Of a stretch of 64,000 bases of DNA, positions 29,542 through 39,095 are shown in pieces. The notes beneath the pieces were generated by a model that was given only the letters and a program-made list of their open reading frames with translations, was not told the origin of the DNA and did not search any database. This DNA comes from CALITV01 sp964415795 (lineage in GTDB: Bacteria; UBP6; UBA1177; JAKLFG01): positions 91,082 to 155,081 of the forward strand of contig CAYQBN010000007.1 of the NCBI GenBank assembly GCA_964415795.1, given 5' to 3'. The position numbers and the translations under genes were made by a program. How positions within the stretch are numbered: position 1 is the first letter of the stretch; the number at the start of each line of letters is the position of its first letter.

Positions 29542-30663
29542 ATGGAACTCATTAAACAGACGCTCAACATAGACTTCGTCGGCAAATTCAAGATCTTTGC
29601 CGTCATATCCTCCATCGCCGTCATCGCAGGTATCGTGCTTCTCATCGTCGTGGGACCGAACTACGGTGTTGATTTCAAAGGGGGCACCGAGATCCAGATA
29701 AAGATAGCCAACATAGACATCGCCGGTGTCCGTGCAGCGCTTTCGTCATTCGATGGAGTGGAGATCCAACAGTTCGAGGGACACGATGATGAGTTCGTGA
29801 TAAAGTTGCCCTCCATCTCGCTTGCCGACGCGGACGAGGTCGAAAAGGCGATCGCCGAGGCACAGAAGACCTTTTCCGAGGCGAACCTCATCAAGAAGCA
29901 TTTCAATGTCGAGGTTGGCGACCGAATCGAGCTCTGGTTCGACAAACCAGTGGACAAGGACCGCCTTGTCGAAACGATAAAGAAATTTTCGGTACCTCTC
30001 ACCGGACAGAGCGAGTATGCACAGGTCGGCGATCGCCACATCTACAAAATATTTCTCCAAAGCTTTACGAGCACCGTTATTGCGGCGGTCGAACAGAAGA
30101 GCGGCACCAAGGCAGACATCCAGCGTGTCGAACTCGTCGGTCCCAAGGTCGGCAAAAAGCTGCGCACCGACACCGCCNNNNNNNNNNATACCCTCATCGC
30201 GCTCCTCATCTACATCGCGCTCCGATTCAACTTCCAGTCGGCCCCCGGCGCCATCATCGCTCTCTTTCACGATACTATGGTGACTCTGGGCATTCTCGTC
30301 GCCTTCCGCGTGACTTTCGACCTTACCATCGTCGCGGCATTGCTCACCATGATCGGGTACTCTCTCAATGACACCGTCGTCATCTACGACCGTATCCGTG
30401 AAAACCTCGGCAACCCGAAAAAAGGAAATTCTCTCATCGAAAAGGTGAACATCAGTATCAACGAGACGCTTTCCCGCACCATCATCACCTCGGTGATGAC
30501 CTTTATCGTCGTCTTTACGCTCCTTTTGCTCGGGGGAGACATCATCTGGGGATTCGCTTTCACCATGTGCGTCGGCATCGTGGTCGGCACCTACAGTTCC
30601 ATCTATGTGGCGAGTCCCATTACCGTTCTGTTGGATCGGTACATGAAACATAAGGCAACCTGA
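29542..30663 (+). CDS. secF: protein translocase subunit SecF (interrupted by an assembly gap)
   Basis: The partner of SecD. The N-terminal half shows a first helix and the VDFKGGTEIQIK motif. The C-terminal half has LIALLIYIALRF, PGAIIALFHDTMVTLG, IGYSLNDTVVIYDRIREN and NETLSRTIITSVMTF, all typical SecF signatures. Ten Ns at 30178-30187 fall at the second helix. Against usual SecF spacing only four or five residues are missing there, so the true gap is probably close to the placeholder length. The frame is kept on both sides, so the gene is likely intact in the organism. Confidence 0.95.
   Translation: MELIKQTLNIDFVGKFKIFAVISSIAVIAGIVLLIVVGPNYGVDFKGGTEIQIKIANIDIAGVRAALSSFDGVEIQQFEGHDDEFVIKLPSISLADADEVEKAIAEAQKTFSEANLIKKHFNVEVGDRIELWFDKPVDKDRLVETIKKFSVPLTGQSEYAQVGDRHIYKIFLQSFTSTVIAAVEQKSGTKADIQRVELVGPKVGKKLRTDTAXXXXTLIALLIYIALRFNFQSAPGAIIALFHDTMVTLGILVAFRVTFDLTIVAALLTMIGYSLNDTVVIYDRIRENLGNPKKGNSLIEKVNISINETLSRTIITSVMTFIVVFTLLLLGGDIIWGFAFTMCVGIVVGTYSSIYVASPITVLLDRYMKHKAT
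30178..30187. other. 10-N assembly gap inside secF
   Basis: Ten consecutive Ns join two contigs. The frame continues across, so the real length is 10 bases or differs from it by a multiple of three. Confidence 0.95.
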
Positions 30664-30667
30664 GTTG

Positions 30668-32395
30668 ATGAAAAAAGAGTGGGTACTGCTCGATGCGAAC
30701 AGTGAAAAGGTAAGCAGGATCTCAAAAACGCTCGGCATCTCCGAGACCGTGGCGCAGGTTCTTGTGAACCGCGGCATAGACGATGTCGAGTCGGCAAGCC
30801 TTTTCCTCCAAGCGAAATTGCGTAGTTTGCCCGATCCCTCTCTCCTCAAGAACGCCCAGAAGGCATCGGAACTCATCGTTGAGGCGGTCAAGGCCCGGAA
30901 ACGCATCGTCATCTACGGTGACTACGATGTGGACGGCATTACATCGACGGTGCTCATGTACCAATTTCTCAAGATACTCGGGGCCGATGTTCACTACTAC
31001 ATCCCCCACCGTCTCGAGGATGGCTACGGTCTGAACACCTACACGCTCGAAGAGATCGCCACCGAAGGGGGACAGGTGGTCATCACCGTGGACTGCGGCA
31101 TCACGAGCATCGAGGAGGTGCGCTACGCGCGCCAGTTGGGACTCGATATCATCATCGCCGATCACCATCACATCGGCGAGACGATACCCGATGCCATCGC
31201 GGTCATCAATCCCCATTTCGAAGATTGTTGTTACCCGTTCAAAGAGATGGCCGCAGTCGGCGTCGCCTTTTCCCTTCTTATGGTGCTCAAGAAAACGGTC
31301 GAAAAGGACGGTTTTTTCCGAGGACAGCTTCCCAACCTGAAGGAGTACATGGATATCGTCGCGCTCGGCACCGTCGCCGACATGGTGCCGCTCGTGGGAA
31401 CCAACCGTATCTTCGTCAAACACGGCCTCCAGCAGATGCGCGAGAACAAGCGCCCCGGGCTCGTGGCGCTCGCCCATGTCTGCGGTCTCAAATCGCTCGA
31501 TGAGGTGACTCCGGCGATCATTTCCTATAAGATGGCGCCGCGCCTCAACGCCGCCGGTCGTATCGGTAACGCAGTCAAAGGAGTGGATCTTCTTTTGTCA
31601 CCGACCTACGAACAGGCGACCAAGATCGCCGAGGAACTCAATGTCACCAATGAATACCGTCAGAAACTCGAGGCGGAGATCTTCGATCAAGCGGTAAAGA
31701 TGGTGGAAGAACGAGGGCTCCATCGGCAGCACACCATCGTCCTCCATTCGCAGGACTGGCACCCCGGGGTCATCGGCATCGTCGCCTCGCGCCTCGTCGA
31801 ACGCTACTACAAACCGACCATCATGATCTCGGTGGAAAGCGGCATAGGACGCGGATCGGCCCGCTCGATCCAGTCGCTTCACATCTACAATGTCCTCGAA
31901 CATCTCAACGAACTCCTCGTTCAGTACGGCGGGCACAAGTACGCTGCGGGACTCACGATCCGCGAAGAAAACATCGAGACCTTCGTCCGCCGCTTCGAAG
32001 AGGTGGTCGCCGAAAGACTTACCCCGGAAGACTACCGGAACATACTGGAGGTCGACGCCGTCCTCGACCTGTCGCGCTTGACTCCTGAACTGGTCGTAGC
32101 TCTCCTTCAACTCGAGCCCTTCGGCATGAACAACTCCGAACCGAACTTTCTGGCTCGTAATCTGATCATCAAAAAACAGTCGGTCATTAATCGATCCCAT
32201 CTCCACTGGCGCCTTTCCGCCGACGGATCTCCGTTCCAGTTCAACGCCATAGGCTTTGGACTCGCCGGCGACCGACCGCTCCCCGCGGTCGGCGACCGCG
32301 TGGACATCGTCTACTTTCCCCGAGTCAACACCTTCAACGGCGATGTGTCGCTTCAGTTATATGTGAAGGATTTTCGTCCTGCGTCGGGACAGTAG
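30668..32395 (+). CDS. recJ: single-stranded-DNA-specific exonuclease RecJ
   Basis: RecJ degrades single-stranded DNA 5' to 3' in recombination and mismatch repair. The 575-residue protein has the DHH-family motifs IYGDYDVDGITST (motif I), TVDCGI (II), IIADHHHIGE (III) and ALGTVADMVPL (IV). The DHHA1 motif GGHKYAAGLTI and a C-terminal OB-like domain follow. ATG at 30668 is chosen; a TTG one codon earlier also reads in frame. It follows secF by four bases and converges on the oxidoreductase gene with a six-base gap. Confidence 0.96.
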   Translation: MKKEWVLLDANSEKVSRISKTLGISETVAQVLVNRGIDDVESASLFLQAKLRSLPDPSLLKNAQKASELIVEAVKARKRIVIYGDYDVDGITSTVLMYQFLKILGADVHYYIPHRLEDGYGLNTYTLEEIATEGGQVVITVDCGITSIEEVRYARQLGLDIIIADHHHIGETIPDAIAVINPHFEDCCYPFKEMAAVGVAFSLLMVLKKTVEKDGFFRGQLPNLKEYMDIVALGTVADMVPLVGTNRIFVKHGLQQMRENKRPGLVALAHVCGLKSLDEVTPAIISYKMAPRLNAAGRIGNAVKGVDLLLSPTYEQATKIAEELNVTNEYRQKLEAEIFDQAVKMVEERGLHRQHTIVLHSQDWHPGVIGIVASRLVERYYKPTIMISVESGIGRGSARSIQSLHIYNVLEHLNELLVQYGGHKYAAGLTIREENIETFVRRFEEVVAERLTPEDYRNILEVDAVLDLSRLTPELVVALLQLEPFGMNNSEPNFLARNLIIKKQSVINRSHLHWRLSADGSPFQFNAIGFGLAGDRPLPAVGDRVDIVYFPRVNTFNGDVSLQLYVKDFRPASGQ

Positions 32396-32401
32396 CCCTT
32401 C

Positions 32402-33592
32402 CTAATCGACCAGTGACCGGGCCGCGTTTCGGTCGAGGCCCGCAGCGATCCCTTTCAAGAGTGCTCCCCCCTTTCTGATATCCCCAAGAAGGATGCCTCC
32501 GGTCAAACGACCGTCACGGAAGAAAAGCGCCGTATAGCGGCCTGCCGCCTCATCGGCGGTGCGGAGGACATCATACGAGACAGCCGGATCGCGCCCGATG
32601 TCACCTGCCGAATAGAGTTGCGTACCGAACACCTTGAGTACCGCCGGATAGGACTCTGGCCGAAAGACTGCCGATCCCCCCGCGGCGTTAGTTCCGGCGA
32701 CCGCCCCCTCTTTGACCGCCGGCATCCACAGCTGAGGAATGCGATCGAACTCGGCGCAATCACCTGCGGCGTAGATGCCCGCCACGGAGGTCTCCATTCG
32801 CTCGTTGACCACGATGCCGCGGTTCACCGAAAGTCCAGCTTCCTTGGCAAGTCCTATATTAGCCCGCACACCTACCGAGAACACCACCATGTCGCTTTGA
32901 ACGACGGCACCGTTCTTGAGCATGATGCCCTCCACCACCTTATCTCCGATGAGACGGTCGGTCTGGGCGGAAAGGTGCACCACAACCCCGGCCTTTTCGG
33001 CAATACGCTGGAAGAAGCGGGAACCTTCGGGGTCAAGTTGCATAGGAAGCATTCGATCGGCAAGTTCAATGACGTGAACCCGATGCCCGCGCCTGAGAAG
33101 CGCATTCGCCGCCTCAAGCCCTAACAAGCCCCCACCGATGATGACCGTTTCATGGCACTGTTTGGCACACTGCGCTACACGCCGGGCATCGTCGAGCGTC
33201 CGCACCGCGAACACCCCCTCTTTTTCGAGCGCGCCGGCCAGTGGAACAAAGGGGGTCGAGCCGACCGCGAGGACGAGACGGTCGAACGGAACGGTCGCCC
33301 CAGTAGCCAGAGAAACATTTCGGGCAACGGGGTCGATCTTGGTCGCCTTCACCCCACGGAGGAGTCGCAGGTTCTGCTCGTGGAACCATGCTTCTCTCTG
33401 AAGATAAAAGGTGGGACGCTGCTCAACGGTATCATCCCCAATACGCTCGGTGAGCGAGGGACGATGATAGGGAAGATGCCTCTCTTCCGAAACGATCGTT
33501 ATATCGGCGGTCGGGTCAGTCTTCCGTGCCTCTTGCGCCGCTGAAAGGCCTGCCGCCGAAGCACCGATAATGAGGATCCGCTGTCTCGTCAT
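32402..33592 (-). CDS. FAD-dependent pyridine nucleotide-disulfide oxidoreductase family protein
   Basis: A 396-residue flavoprotein with an N-terminal FAD-binding GASAAGLSAA, a central NAD(P)H-binding GGGLLGLEAA and the second FAD motif GIYAAGDCAE. There is no redox-active CxxC near the FAD site, so it is not a thioredoxin or dihydrolipoyl reductase. The layout and length fit NADH:rubredoxin reductase or nitrite-reductase-type NAD(P)H oxidases, often used by anaerobes for oxygen detoxification. No rubredoxin or partner gene is adjacent, so the electron acceptor is unknown. It has its own promoter and is divergent from the DUF1015 gene. Confidence 0.88.
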   Translation of the reverse strand: MTRQRILIIGASAAGLSAAQEARKTDPTADITIVSEERHLPYHRPSLTERIGDDTVEQRPTFYLQREAWFHEQNLRLLRGVKATKIDPVARNVSLATGATVPFDRLVLAVGSTPFVPLAGALEKEGVFAVRTLDDARRVAQCAKQCHETVIIGGGLLGLEAANALLRRGHRVHVIELADRMLPMQLDPEGSRFFQRIAEKAGVVVHLSAQTDRLIGDKVVEGIMLKNGAVVQSDMVVFSVGVRANIGLAKEAGLSVNRGIVVNERMETSVAGIYAAGDCAEFDRIPQLWMPAVKEGAVAGTNAAGGSAVFRPESYPAVLKVFGTQLYSAGDIGRDPAVSYDVLRTADEAAGRYTALFFRDGRLTGGILLGDIRKGGALLKGIAAGLDRNAARSLVD

Positions 33593-33623
33593 ATCTATCC
33601 TCCTATTGCCGTCTGACGGGGCT

Positions 33624-33651
33624 ACTCTACTGGTTCCCCTCCCCCCGTCAA
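33624..33651 (-). promoter_or_regulatory. sigma70-like promoter of the oxidoreductase gene
   Basis: On the minus strand TTGACG (33651-33646) and TAGAGT (33629-33624) are 16 bases apart, 31 bases before the start codon. AGGAGG follows close to the start. Confidence 0.55.
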
Positions 33652-33669
33652 CAACAAAAGTGAACTATC

Positions 33670-33699
33670 TTGACAAAAGAGTGAGGCAAACGCTATAAG
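33670..33699 (+). promoter_or_regulatory. sigma70-like promoter of the DUF1015 gene
   Basis: TTGACA (33670-33675) and TATAAG (33694-33699) are separated by 18 bases, 43 bases before the start codon. Confidence 0.6.
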
Positions 33700-33742
33700 G
33701 AGCCTTCGAGCAGGTGTGTCATTAATCGTTGAGAGGAATGCC

Positions 33743-34984
33743 ATGGTCACCGTTCGCACATTCAAAGCCTATCGTCCGCCCAAGACACTCGTTGAAGAGA
33801 TCGCCGCGCTACCCTACGATGTGGTCAACACCGAGGAGGCAGCCGCCTTCGCCAAGGGGAAGCCGTGGTCGTTCTTCCACATAACACGGCCCGAGATCGA
33901 TCTTCCGCGCGAGGTGGACATCCACGACGACCGCGTGTACGCGCAAGGCCGTGCGGCACTCGATCGCTTCATTCGAGAGGGGGTCCTCGTTCAAGACAAG
34001 GACCCTTTCTTCTATATTTACGCACAGAAGATGGGAGACCATGTGCAGACCGGCATCGTCGGATGTGTCTCGGCAGACGAATACAACGCCGACCTCATCA
34101 AAAAACACGAACTGACCCGCAAGGACAAGGAAGACGACCGGACACGCCATGTCGTGACGCAGAACGCCAACGCCGAACCGGTCTTTCTCACCTACCGGAC
34201 GCGAAAGGAGATAGACGATCTGGTGTTCGGTTACACTGCCCAGCACCAGCCCGAATACGACTTCGTAGCCGACGACGGTATCCGTCATACCCTCTGGGTC
34301 ATCCGTGATAACGCGCTCAACGCGAAGATAAGCGAGGCGTTCCGGAAAGTGCCACTTCTTTATGTCGCCGATGGCCATCACCGGAGTGCATCGGCGGCTC
34401 GCGCCAAGGCCGAAAAGATGAAACACGATCCCAATCCTTCTCCTGATAAGGAATACAACTACTTCCTCGCGGTCATCTTCCCGCACGATCAACTACGTAT
34501 CATGGACTACAATCGCTTGGTGAAGGATTTGAACGGTCTCACCAAAGAGCAGTTCCTCGCAAAGGTTGGCGAGAAATTTTCAGTTTCTCCTGCTGCGACA
34601 CCAAAGCCGAAGGCCGTTCACCATGTTGGCATGTACTTGGGTAACATGTGGTACGAACTTGTCGCCAAGCCGGGCACCTTCGACCCCAAGGACCCGATCA
34701 ATTCGCTCGATGTTGCGATTCTTCAAAACAATCTCCTCGCCCCCATCTTGGGGATCACCGATCCACGTACCGATAAACGGATAGACTTCGTCGGCGGCAT
34801 CCGTGGCATCAAGGAACTCGAAAAACGGGTGAACTCGGGAGAAATGGCGGTGGCCTTTGCGATGTACCCCACGACGCTCGATCAGCTCATGGCGGTCGCC
34901 GACGCCGGGAAGATCATGCCGCCCAAATCGACATGGTTCGAGCCAAAACTGCGGAGCGGGCTATTCGTCCATCTGCTCGACTGA
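33743..34984 (+). CDS. DUF1015 family protein
   Basis: A 413-residue protein of the DUF1015 family, recognised from ALPYDVVNTEEA near the N-terminus, the central YVADGHHRSASA segment and the C-terminal MPPKSTWFEPKLRSGL. The family is widespread in anaerobes and Bacteroidota, often annotated as SpoOJ/ParA-related or as a putative kinase, but no activity is established. ATG at 33743 has GAGAGG upstream; the earlier in-frame GTG at 33716 is less likely. It is followed by cca after 26 bases. Confidence 0.9.
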   Translation: MVTVRTFKAYRPPKTLVEEIAALPYDVVNTEEAAAFAKGKPWSFFHITRPEIDLPREVDIHDDRVYAQGRAALDRFIREGVLVQDKDPFFYIYAQKMGDHVQTGIVGCVSADEYNADLIKKHELTRKDKEDDRTRHVVTQNANAEPVFLTYRTRKEIDDLVFGYTAQHQPEYDFVADDGIRHTLWVIRDNALNAKISEAFRKVPLLYVADGHHRSASAARAKAEKMKHDPNPSPDKEYNYFLAVIFPHDQLRIMDYNRLVKDLNGLTKEQFLAKVGEKFSVSPAATPKPKAVHHVGMYLGNMWYELVAKPGTFDPKDPINSLDVAILQNNLLAPILGITDPRTDKRIDFVGGIRGIKELEKRVNSGEMAVAFAMYPTTLDQLMAVADAGKIMPPKSTWFEPKLRSGLFVHLLD

Positions 34985-35010
34985 ACCATCCGGCACGGGA
35001 GGGGAACCCG

Positions 35011-36222
35011 GTGAAGATATACCGCGTGGGCGGCGCCGTTCGCGATCGCCTCTTGGGGCGTCCTGTTCACGATACCGATTTCGTCGTTGTCGGAGCGACC
35101 GAAGCGGAGTTCCGCTCCTGTTTTCCGACAGCCCAGAAAGTCGGGAGCGCCTTTCCCGTCTATCTCGTGAACGGCGTCGAATACGCCTTTGCCCGTCGCG
35201 AGCGGAAGGTCGGCCCCGGCTACCGCGGCTTTGAAACGATCGCCGATCCGTCGGTCACCCTCGAGGAGGACCTCCGGCGACGCGACCTTACCATCAACGC
35301 GATGGCAGAGGACCTCGAAACGGGACAGATCATCGACCCATACGGCGGACGAGACGACCTTTCCCGCAGGGTGCTCCGTCACATCAGCGACGCGTTCGTC
35401 GAAGATCCGCTCCGCCTCTATCGCGTCGCCCGCTTCGCCGCTCAGTTGCCCGAATTCACGGTGACACCCGAGACGCTCACGATGATGAAACGACTGGTGC
35501 CGGAACTCAATACCCTTGTTCCGGAACGGGTGTGGCTCGAGTGTGAACGGGTGCTCACCGCACCGGCGCCGGATCGCTTCTTCCGAATTCTCGCCGACAC
35601 CGACGCGCTTGCGATCCATTTTCCCGAACTACAGACGCTCATCGGCGTCACGCCCGGTCCCGAGTATTACCACGAGGGAGAGACCGACACCTTCGACCAT
35701 TCGCTCCGCGTCATGGCGCGCCTCCCGGGGAACGATCCGCACCTGCGTTTCGCGGCGCTCTGCCACGATCTCGGCAAAGGACTGACCGATGCTTCCCTCC
35801 TTCCCCATCACTACGGCCACGACACTGCGGGGGTGTATGCAGCCACCACGCTCTGCAACCGCCTGAAGACGCCCAATTCTTTTCGCCACGCTGCCGAACT
35901 CGCGACGCGCTATCACATGGCGGTGGCGAAACTTCCGGTCATGCGCGCCGGGAAGGCGGTGATGCTCCTCAAGAAAATCCGCCGATTCCCCGGGGGCGGT
36001 ATCGCCGGCTATCTCGCCCTGATCCATGCCGATTCGGCGGGGAAGGAGACTGACCTGACCCCGTGTGCCCCCGCATTGGAAGAGATTCTCGATCTACCGC
36101 TTCCCGAAAAGTATCACCACCTCGGCCCGAGATCGGGGGAGATCCTCCTCAACCTGCAGGCCGAGGCATTCAATCGTCTGCGCGAACGATTCTGGGGAAA
36201 AACGGATACTACTGAAGAGTGA
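35011..36222 (+). CDS. cca: CCA tRNA nucleotidyltransferase with HD domain
   Basis: This enzyme adds or repairs the 3'-CCA end of tRNAs. GTG at 35011 (GGGAGGGG upstream) gives 403 residues beginning VKIYRVGGAVRDRLLG, the start of the class II nucleotidyltransferase head. The catalytic HDTDFVVVG (two Asp), RRDLTINAMA and EDPLRLYRVARFAAQ motifs follow. The C-terminal half carries an HD phosphohydrolase motif (FAALCHDLGKG) as in the E. coli-type enzyme, which adds phosphatase/phosphodiesterase activity there. It converges on polA with a six-base gap. Confidence 0.95.
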   Translation: MKIYRVGGAVRDRLLGRPVHDTDFVVVGATEAEFRSCFPTAQKVGSAFPVYLVNGVEYAFARRERKVGPGYRGFETIADPSVTLEEDLRRRDLTINAMAEDLETGQIIDPYGGRDDLSRRVLRHISDAFVEDPLRLYRVARFAAQLPEFTVTPETLTMMKRLVPELNTLVPERVWLECERVLTAPAPDRFFRILADTDALAIHFPELQTLIGVTPGPEYYHEGETDTFDHSLRVMARLPGNDPHLRFAALCHDLGKGLTDASLLPHHYGHDTAGVYAATTLCNRLKTPNSFRHAAELATRYHMAVAKLPVMRAGKAVMLLKKIRRFPGGGIAGYLALIHADSAGKETDLTPCAPALEEILDLPLPEKYHHLGPRSGEILLNLQAEAFNRLRERFWGKTDTTEE

Positions 36223-36228
36223 CGACAC

Positions 36229-38718
36229 TCAATCGAGTTCGTCCCATCGCGAACCGCTTGAAACCGAAACCTCGAGCGGCACCGGGAAATCAGGCAACGC
36301 CTTCCGCATTGCTTCGGCAGCGATCTGTCCAGTCTCTTCGACATGATCGCGAGGAACTTCGAGGACAAGTTCGTCATGAATGGCAAGGAGTATCCGCGCA
36401 GGGATACCGGCCTTTTTGAGTGCCCGGTGCACCTTGACCGCCCCCAATTTCATGATCTCAGCTGCCGTTCCTTGGATCACCGTGTTGACGGCGATCCGCT
36501 CTCCGGAACGGGCAATATTCTTGTTGGAAGAGGCAAGTTCTGGAACGGAACGCCGGCGGCCGTGCATCGTCTCGACCCAGCCGGTTTCTCGCGCACGGGC
36601 GACCGTCTCATCGATGAAGCGTTTCACGCCGGTATAAAACCGGAAATACTGATCGATGTACTCTTTGGCGAACTTCATCTCCACCCCGGTATCCTGCGCG
36701 AGTTTGAAGGCCTGCATGCCATAGACGATGCCGAAATTAACCGCCTTGGCGTGCCGCCGCATCGTCTCGTCCACAAATTCGGGAAATATGCCGAATATCA
36801 CCGAAGCAGTACGGCGATGAATGTCCTCGCCGCGCTGAAAGGCACCGCGGAGTTCCTCATCACCCGAAAGCGCTGCGAGCACGCGGAGCTCTATCTGGTT
36901 GTAATCGAGAGACAGAAAACGGTAGCCCGGAGCGGCAGAGAACAGCGAACGGATCCGCTTTCCTTCCTCGGTACGCACCGGAATGTTCTGAAGATTGGGG
37001 TCACGGCTCGCGAGACGCCCAGTCGCCGCATGAGTGAGAATGAAACTCGAGCGCAGGCGGCCGTCCGGAGAGATCTTCTCCGCGATCGGGTCAAGGTAGG
37101 TGGAGAGAAGTTTCTGATAGATGCGGTGCTGGAGGATGAGCGCCGGAAGAGGATGGAGCGGCATGAGCTCCTCGAGCACATCGCTGTCGGTCGAAGGGCC
37201 GCTTTTGATCTTGCGACGAACCGGCAATCCCAGTTTCTCAAAAAGGATGTGCGCCAACTGCTTCGGCGAGTTGAGATTCACCGTTTCGCCGGCCCACTCG
37301 TACGCCTCAGTCTCGATGGCAGCGAGTTTTTGGGCATACTCCCGGCGAAGTTCCTCGAGGCGATCCCGCTCAACGGCAATCCCGAAACGCTCCATCTCGC
37401 GCACGACCGCAAGATGCGGCATTTCAATATCGTAAAGAAGTGTGCGACGACGGGGATCTCCCGTTATCTGCGGCATGATCTTCTCCCGCATCGCCGCAAG
37501 AAGATGAGCAATGCCTTCAGTGGACAACGGTGACGGTACCGGCAGTCCGAGATAGCCGGCGACCTCGGTCATCTCGTAACCATGTCTCCCGCTGTCGAGA
37601 ATAAAATAGGCGATCTGGAGATCGGTCCATGATCCCTCCTCCACTTCAGGAGGAAGAGCCTCCTTGAGATTGAATCCGTACCAGTGGATATCTGACGTTA
37701 TCTCGTGAGGAGCGAGGGGTCTCACCACCTCCTCACGGAACGCGTACTGCGCCCCTTCATGCTGAAAGAGGAACGCCTCTCGCTGGGGAGAAGTGTCTGC
37801 CTCCAGCGGAGCAGCAGCAACCGGCGAGGTGGAAATAGGAGAAGACGAAGGATGCTCCTCTTTTTCTTCTCTTCCCGGAACCCACTCCGTGAGATAGCGT
37901 TCGAACGAGCGAAAACCGAGACGATCGATGAACGCGCGAAATTTCTCCGCGACCGGTCCCTGCCATTCTTCGGCAGGAAGCGGCGGCAACGGCAAATTGG
38001 CGATGAGCGTGACCAGATCCCGGGAAAGGAGCAGTTGCTCACGATGGGCCATCAGTTTTTCGCGTAGTTTCGGCGCCAGTGCCTCGGGTCGCGCATACAT
38101 CTCTTCGAGGTCACGGAACTCGGAAAGGAGTTTCGCCGCCGTCTTGGGACCGATCCCCGGGACACCGGGGACATTGTCGGAACTGTCGCCGGTAAGCGCG
38201 AGGAAGTCACGCATCTTTTCAGGGGGAACACCGAATTTCTCGGCGACCGCCGCCGCGTCGATGATGCGATCCTTCACCCCGTCGTAGAGAAAGGTTCGGC
38301 TATCGACCAACTGGGCAAGGTCCTTATCGGAACTGATGACGATGATCTCTTCTTCGGGGTAAGCGGCGCGAATCGCGGCAACGATGTCGTCGGCCTCATA
38401 GCCCGGAATGGCGATCGCTGTAAGACCAAGTGCTTCGAGCATTGCCGGAATGTGGACGAACTGCCGTCGAAGCTCCTCGTCTACCTCCTTTCGGTTCGCC
38501 TTGTAAGCGGGATAGCGCTCACGGCGTACCGTGTCGCGCCCGCTATCGAGTGCAGCTACCGCCCGAAAGTGCTCGAACCGCTTGGCGACCCGTAAGAACA
38601 TGTTCGTACAGCCATAGATTGCATTAATCGGCTCCCCATTGGGTGTCGTCATAGGCGGTAAGGCGTGGTAGGCACGAAACAAATATGCCGAGACATCGAG
38701 AACGACGATCCGCCCCAC
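36229..38718 (-). CDS. polA: DNA polymerase I, proofreading domain degenerate
   Basis: Pol I fills gaps and removes RNA primers. The 829-residue protein has an intact 5'-nuclease domain (YEADDIVAA, VISSDKDLAQL, LTGDSSDNVPGVPGIGPKTA). Its polymerase domain is also intact (motif A DYNQIELRVLAALS, motif B RRHAKAVNFGIVYGM, motif C IHDELVLEVP). The middle, about residues 275-425, lacks the DxE, NxxxD and YxxxD proofreading motifs and includes a Ser/Pro-rich linker, so 3'-5' exonuclease activity is probably lost, as in Taq polymerase, which is nearly the same length. The start is GTG at 38718. It is the last gene of a long minus-strand run. Confidence 0.96.
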   Translation of the reverse strand: MGRIVVLDVSAYLFRAYHALPPMTTPNGEPINAIYGCTNMFLRVAKRFEHFRAVAALDSGRDTVRRERYPAYKANRKEVDEELRRQFVHIPAMLEALGLTAIAIPGYEADDIVAAIRAAYPEEEIIVISSDKDLAQLVDSRTFLYDGVKDRIIDAAAVAEKFGVPPEKMRDFLALTGDSSDNVPGVPGIGPKTAAKLLSEFRDLEEMYARPEALAPKLREKLMAHREQLLLSRDLVTLIANLPLPPLPAEEWQGPVAEKFRAFIDRLGFRSFERYLTEWVPGREEKEEHPSSSPISTSPVAAAPLEADTSPQREAFLFQHEGAQYAFREEVVRPLAPHEITSDIHWYGFNLKEALPPEVEEGSWTDLQIAYFILDSGRHGYEMTEVAGYLGLPVPSPLSTEGIAHLLAAMREKIMPQITGDPRRRTLLYDIEMPHLAVVREMERFGIAVERDRLEELRREYAQKLAAIETEAYEWAGETVNLNSPKQLAHILFEKLGLPVRRKIKSGPSTDSDVLEELMPLHPLPALILQHRIYQKLLSTYLDPIAEKISPDGRLRSSFILTHAATGRLASRDPNLQNIPVRTEEGKRIRSLFSAAPGYRFLSLDYNQIELRVLAALSGDEELRGAFQRGEDIHRRTASVIFGIFPEFVDETMRRHAKAVNFGIVYGMQAFKLAQDTGVEMKFAKEYIDQYFRFYTGVKRFIDETVARARETGWVETMHGRRRSVPELASSNKNIARSGERIAVNTVIQGTAAEIMKLGAVKVHRALKKAGIPARILLAIHDELVLEVPRDHVEETGQIAAEAMRKALPDFPVPLEVSVSSGSRWDELD

Positions 38719-38729
38719 TGCCTTTTCCC

Positions 38730-39095
38730 CTAGCGAAGGTTAATGAGCCAGAGACCGGCAATGATGAGCGCAACGCCGGTCCACTGCCAAAGAGAAAGCC
38801 GTTCGCCAAAGAACGCGAGCGACCAAAAGGTGACGATGAGAATCCCGCTCGAGGTCATTGCAGGATACGCGAGACTCAGGCTCATCCGCTCGAGCGTCTT
38901 CGAGTAGAAGACGAGCGCGATGCCGAAAAAAAGGATGCCAAGCATGAGCCGGTAGTTGGTAAGATACGATGCAACGAGGCCGCCGAAGCCGGCATCGGTC
39001 ACGACCGGTCGTTCGCGGACACCGTACTTCATCATAATGTTCGCGAAGGCATTGAAAAGTATCGCAAGGACAAGGCTCAGAAGAGGGGTCTTCAC
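38730..39095 (-). CDS. small DMT/SMR-like membrane protein
   Basis: A 121-residue protein with four hydrophobic helices, the size and layout of the small multidrug resistance and ArnE/ArnF groups. The first helix reads ILFNAFANIMMKYG. The glutamate essential for drug export in EmrE is replaced by asparagine, so classical drug/proton antiport is unlikely and a flippase-like or half-EamA role is more plausible. The start is GTG at 39095 with GGAGGTT upstream, overlapping the stop of the kinase gene by four bases. Confidence 0.8.
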   Translation of the reverse strand: MKTPLLSLVLAILFNAFANIMMKYGVRERPVVTDAGFGGLVASYLTNYRLMLGILFFGIALVFYSKTLERMSLSLAYPAMTSSGILIVTFWSLAFFGERLSLWQWTGVALIIAGLWLINLR

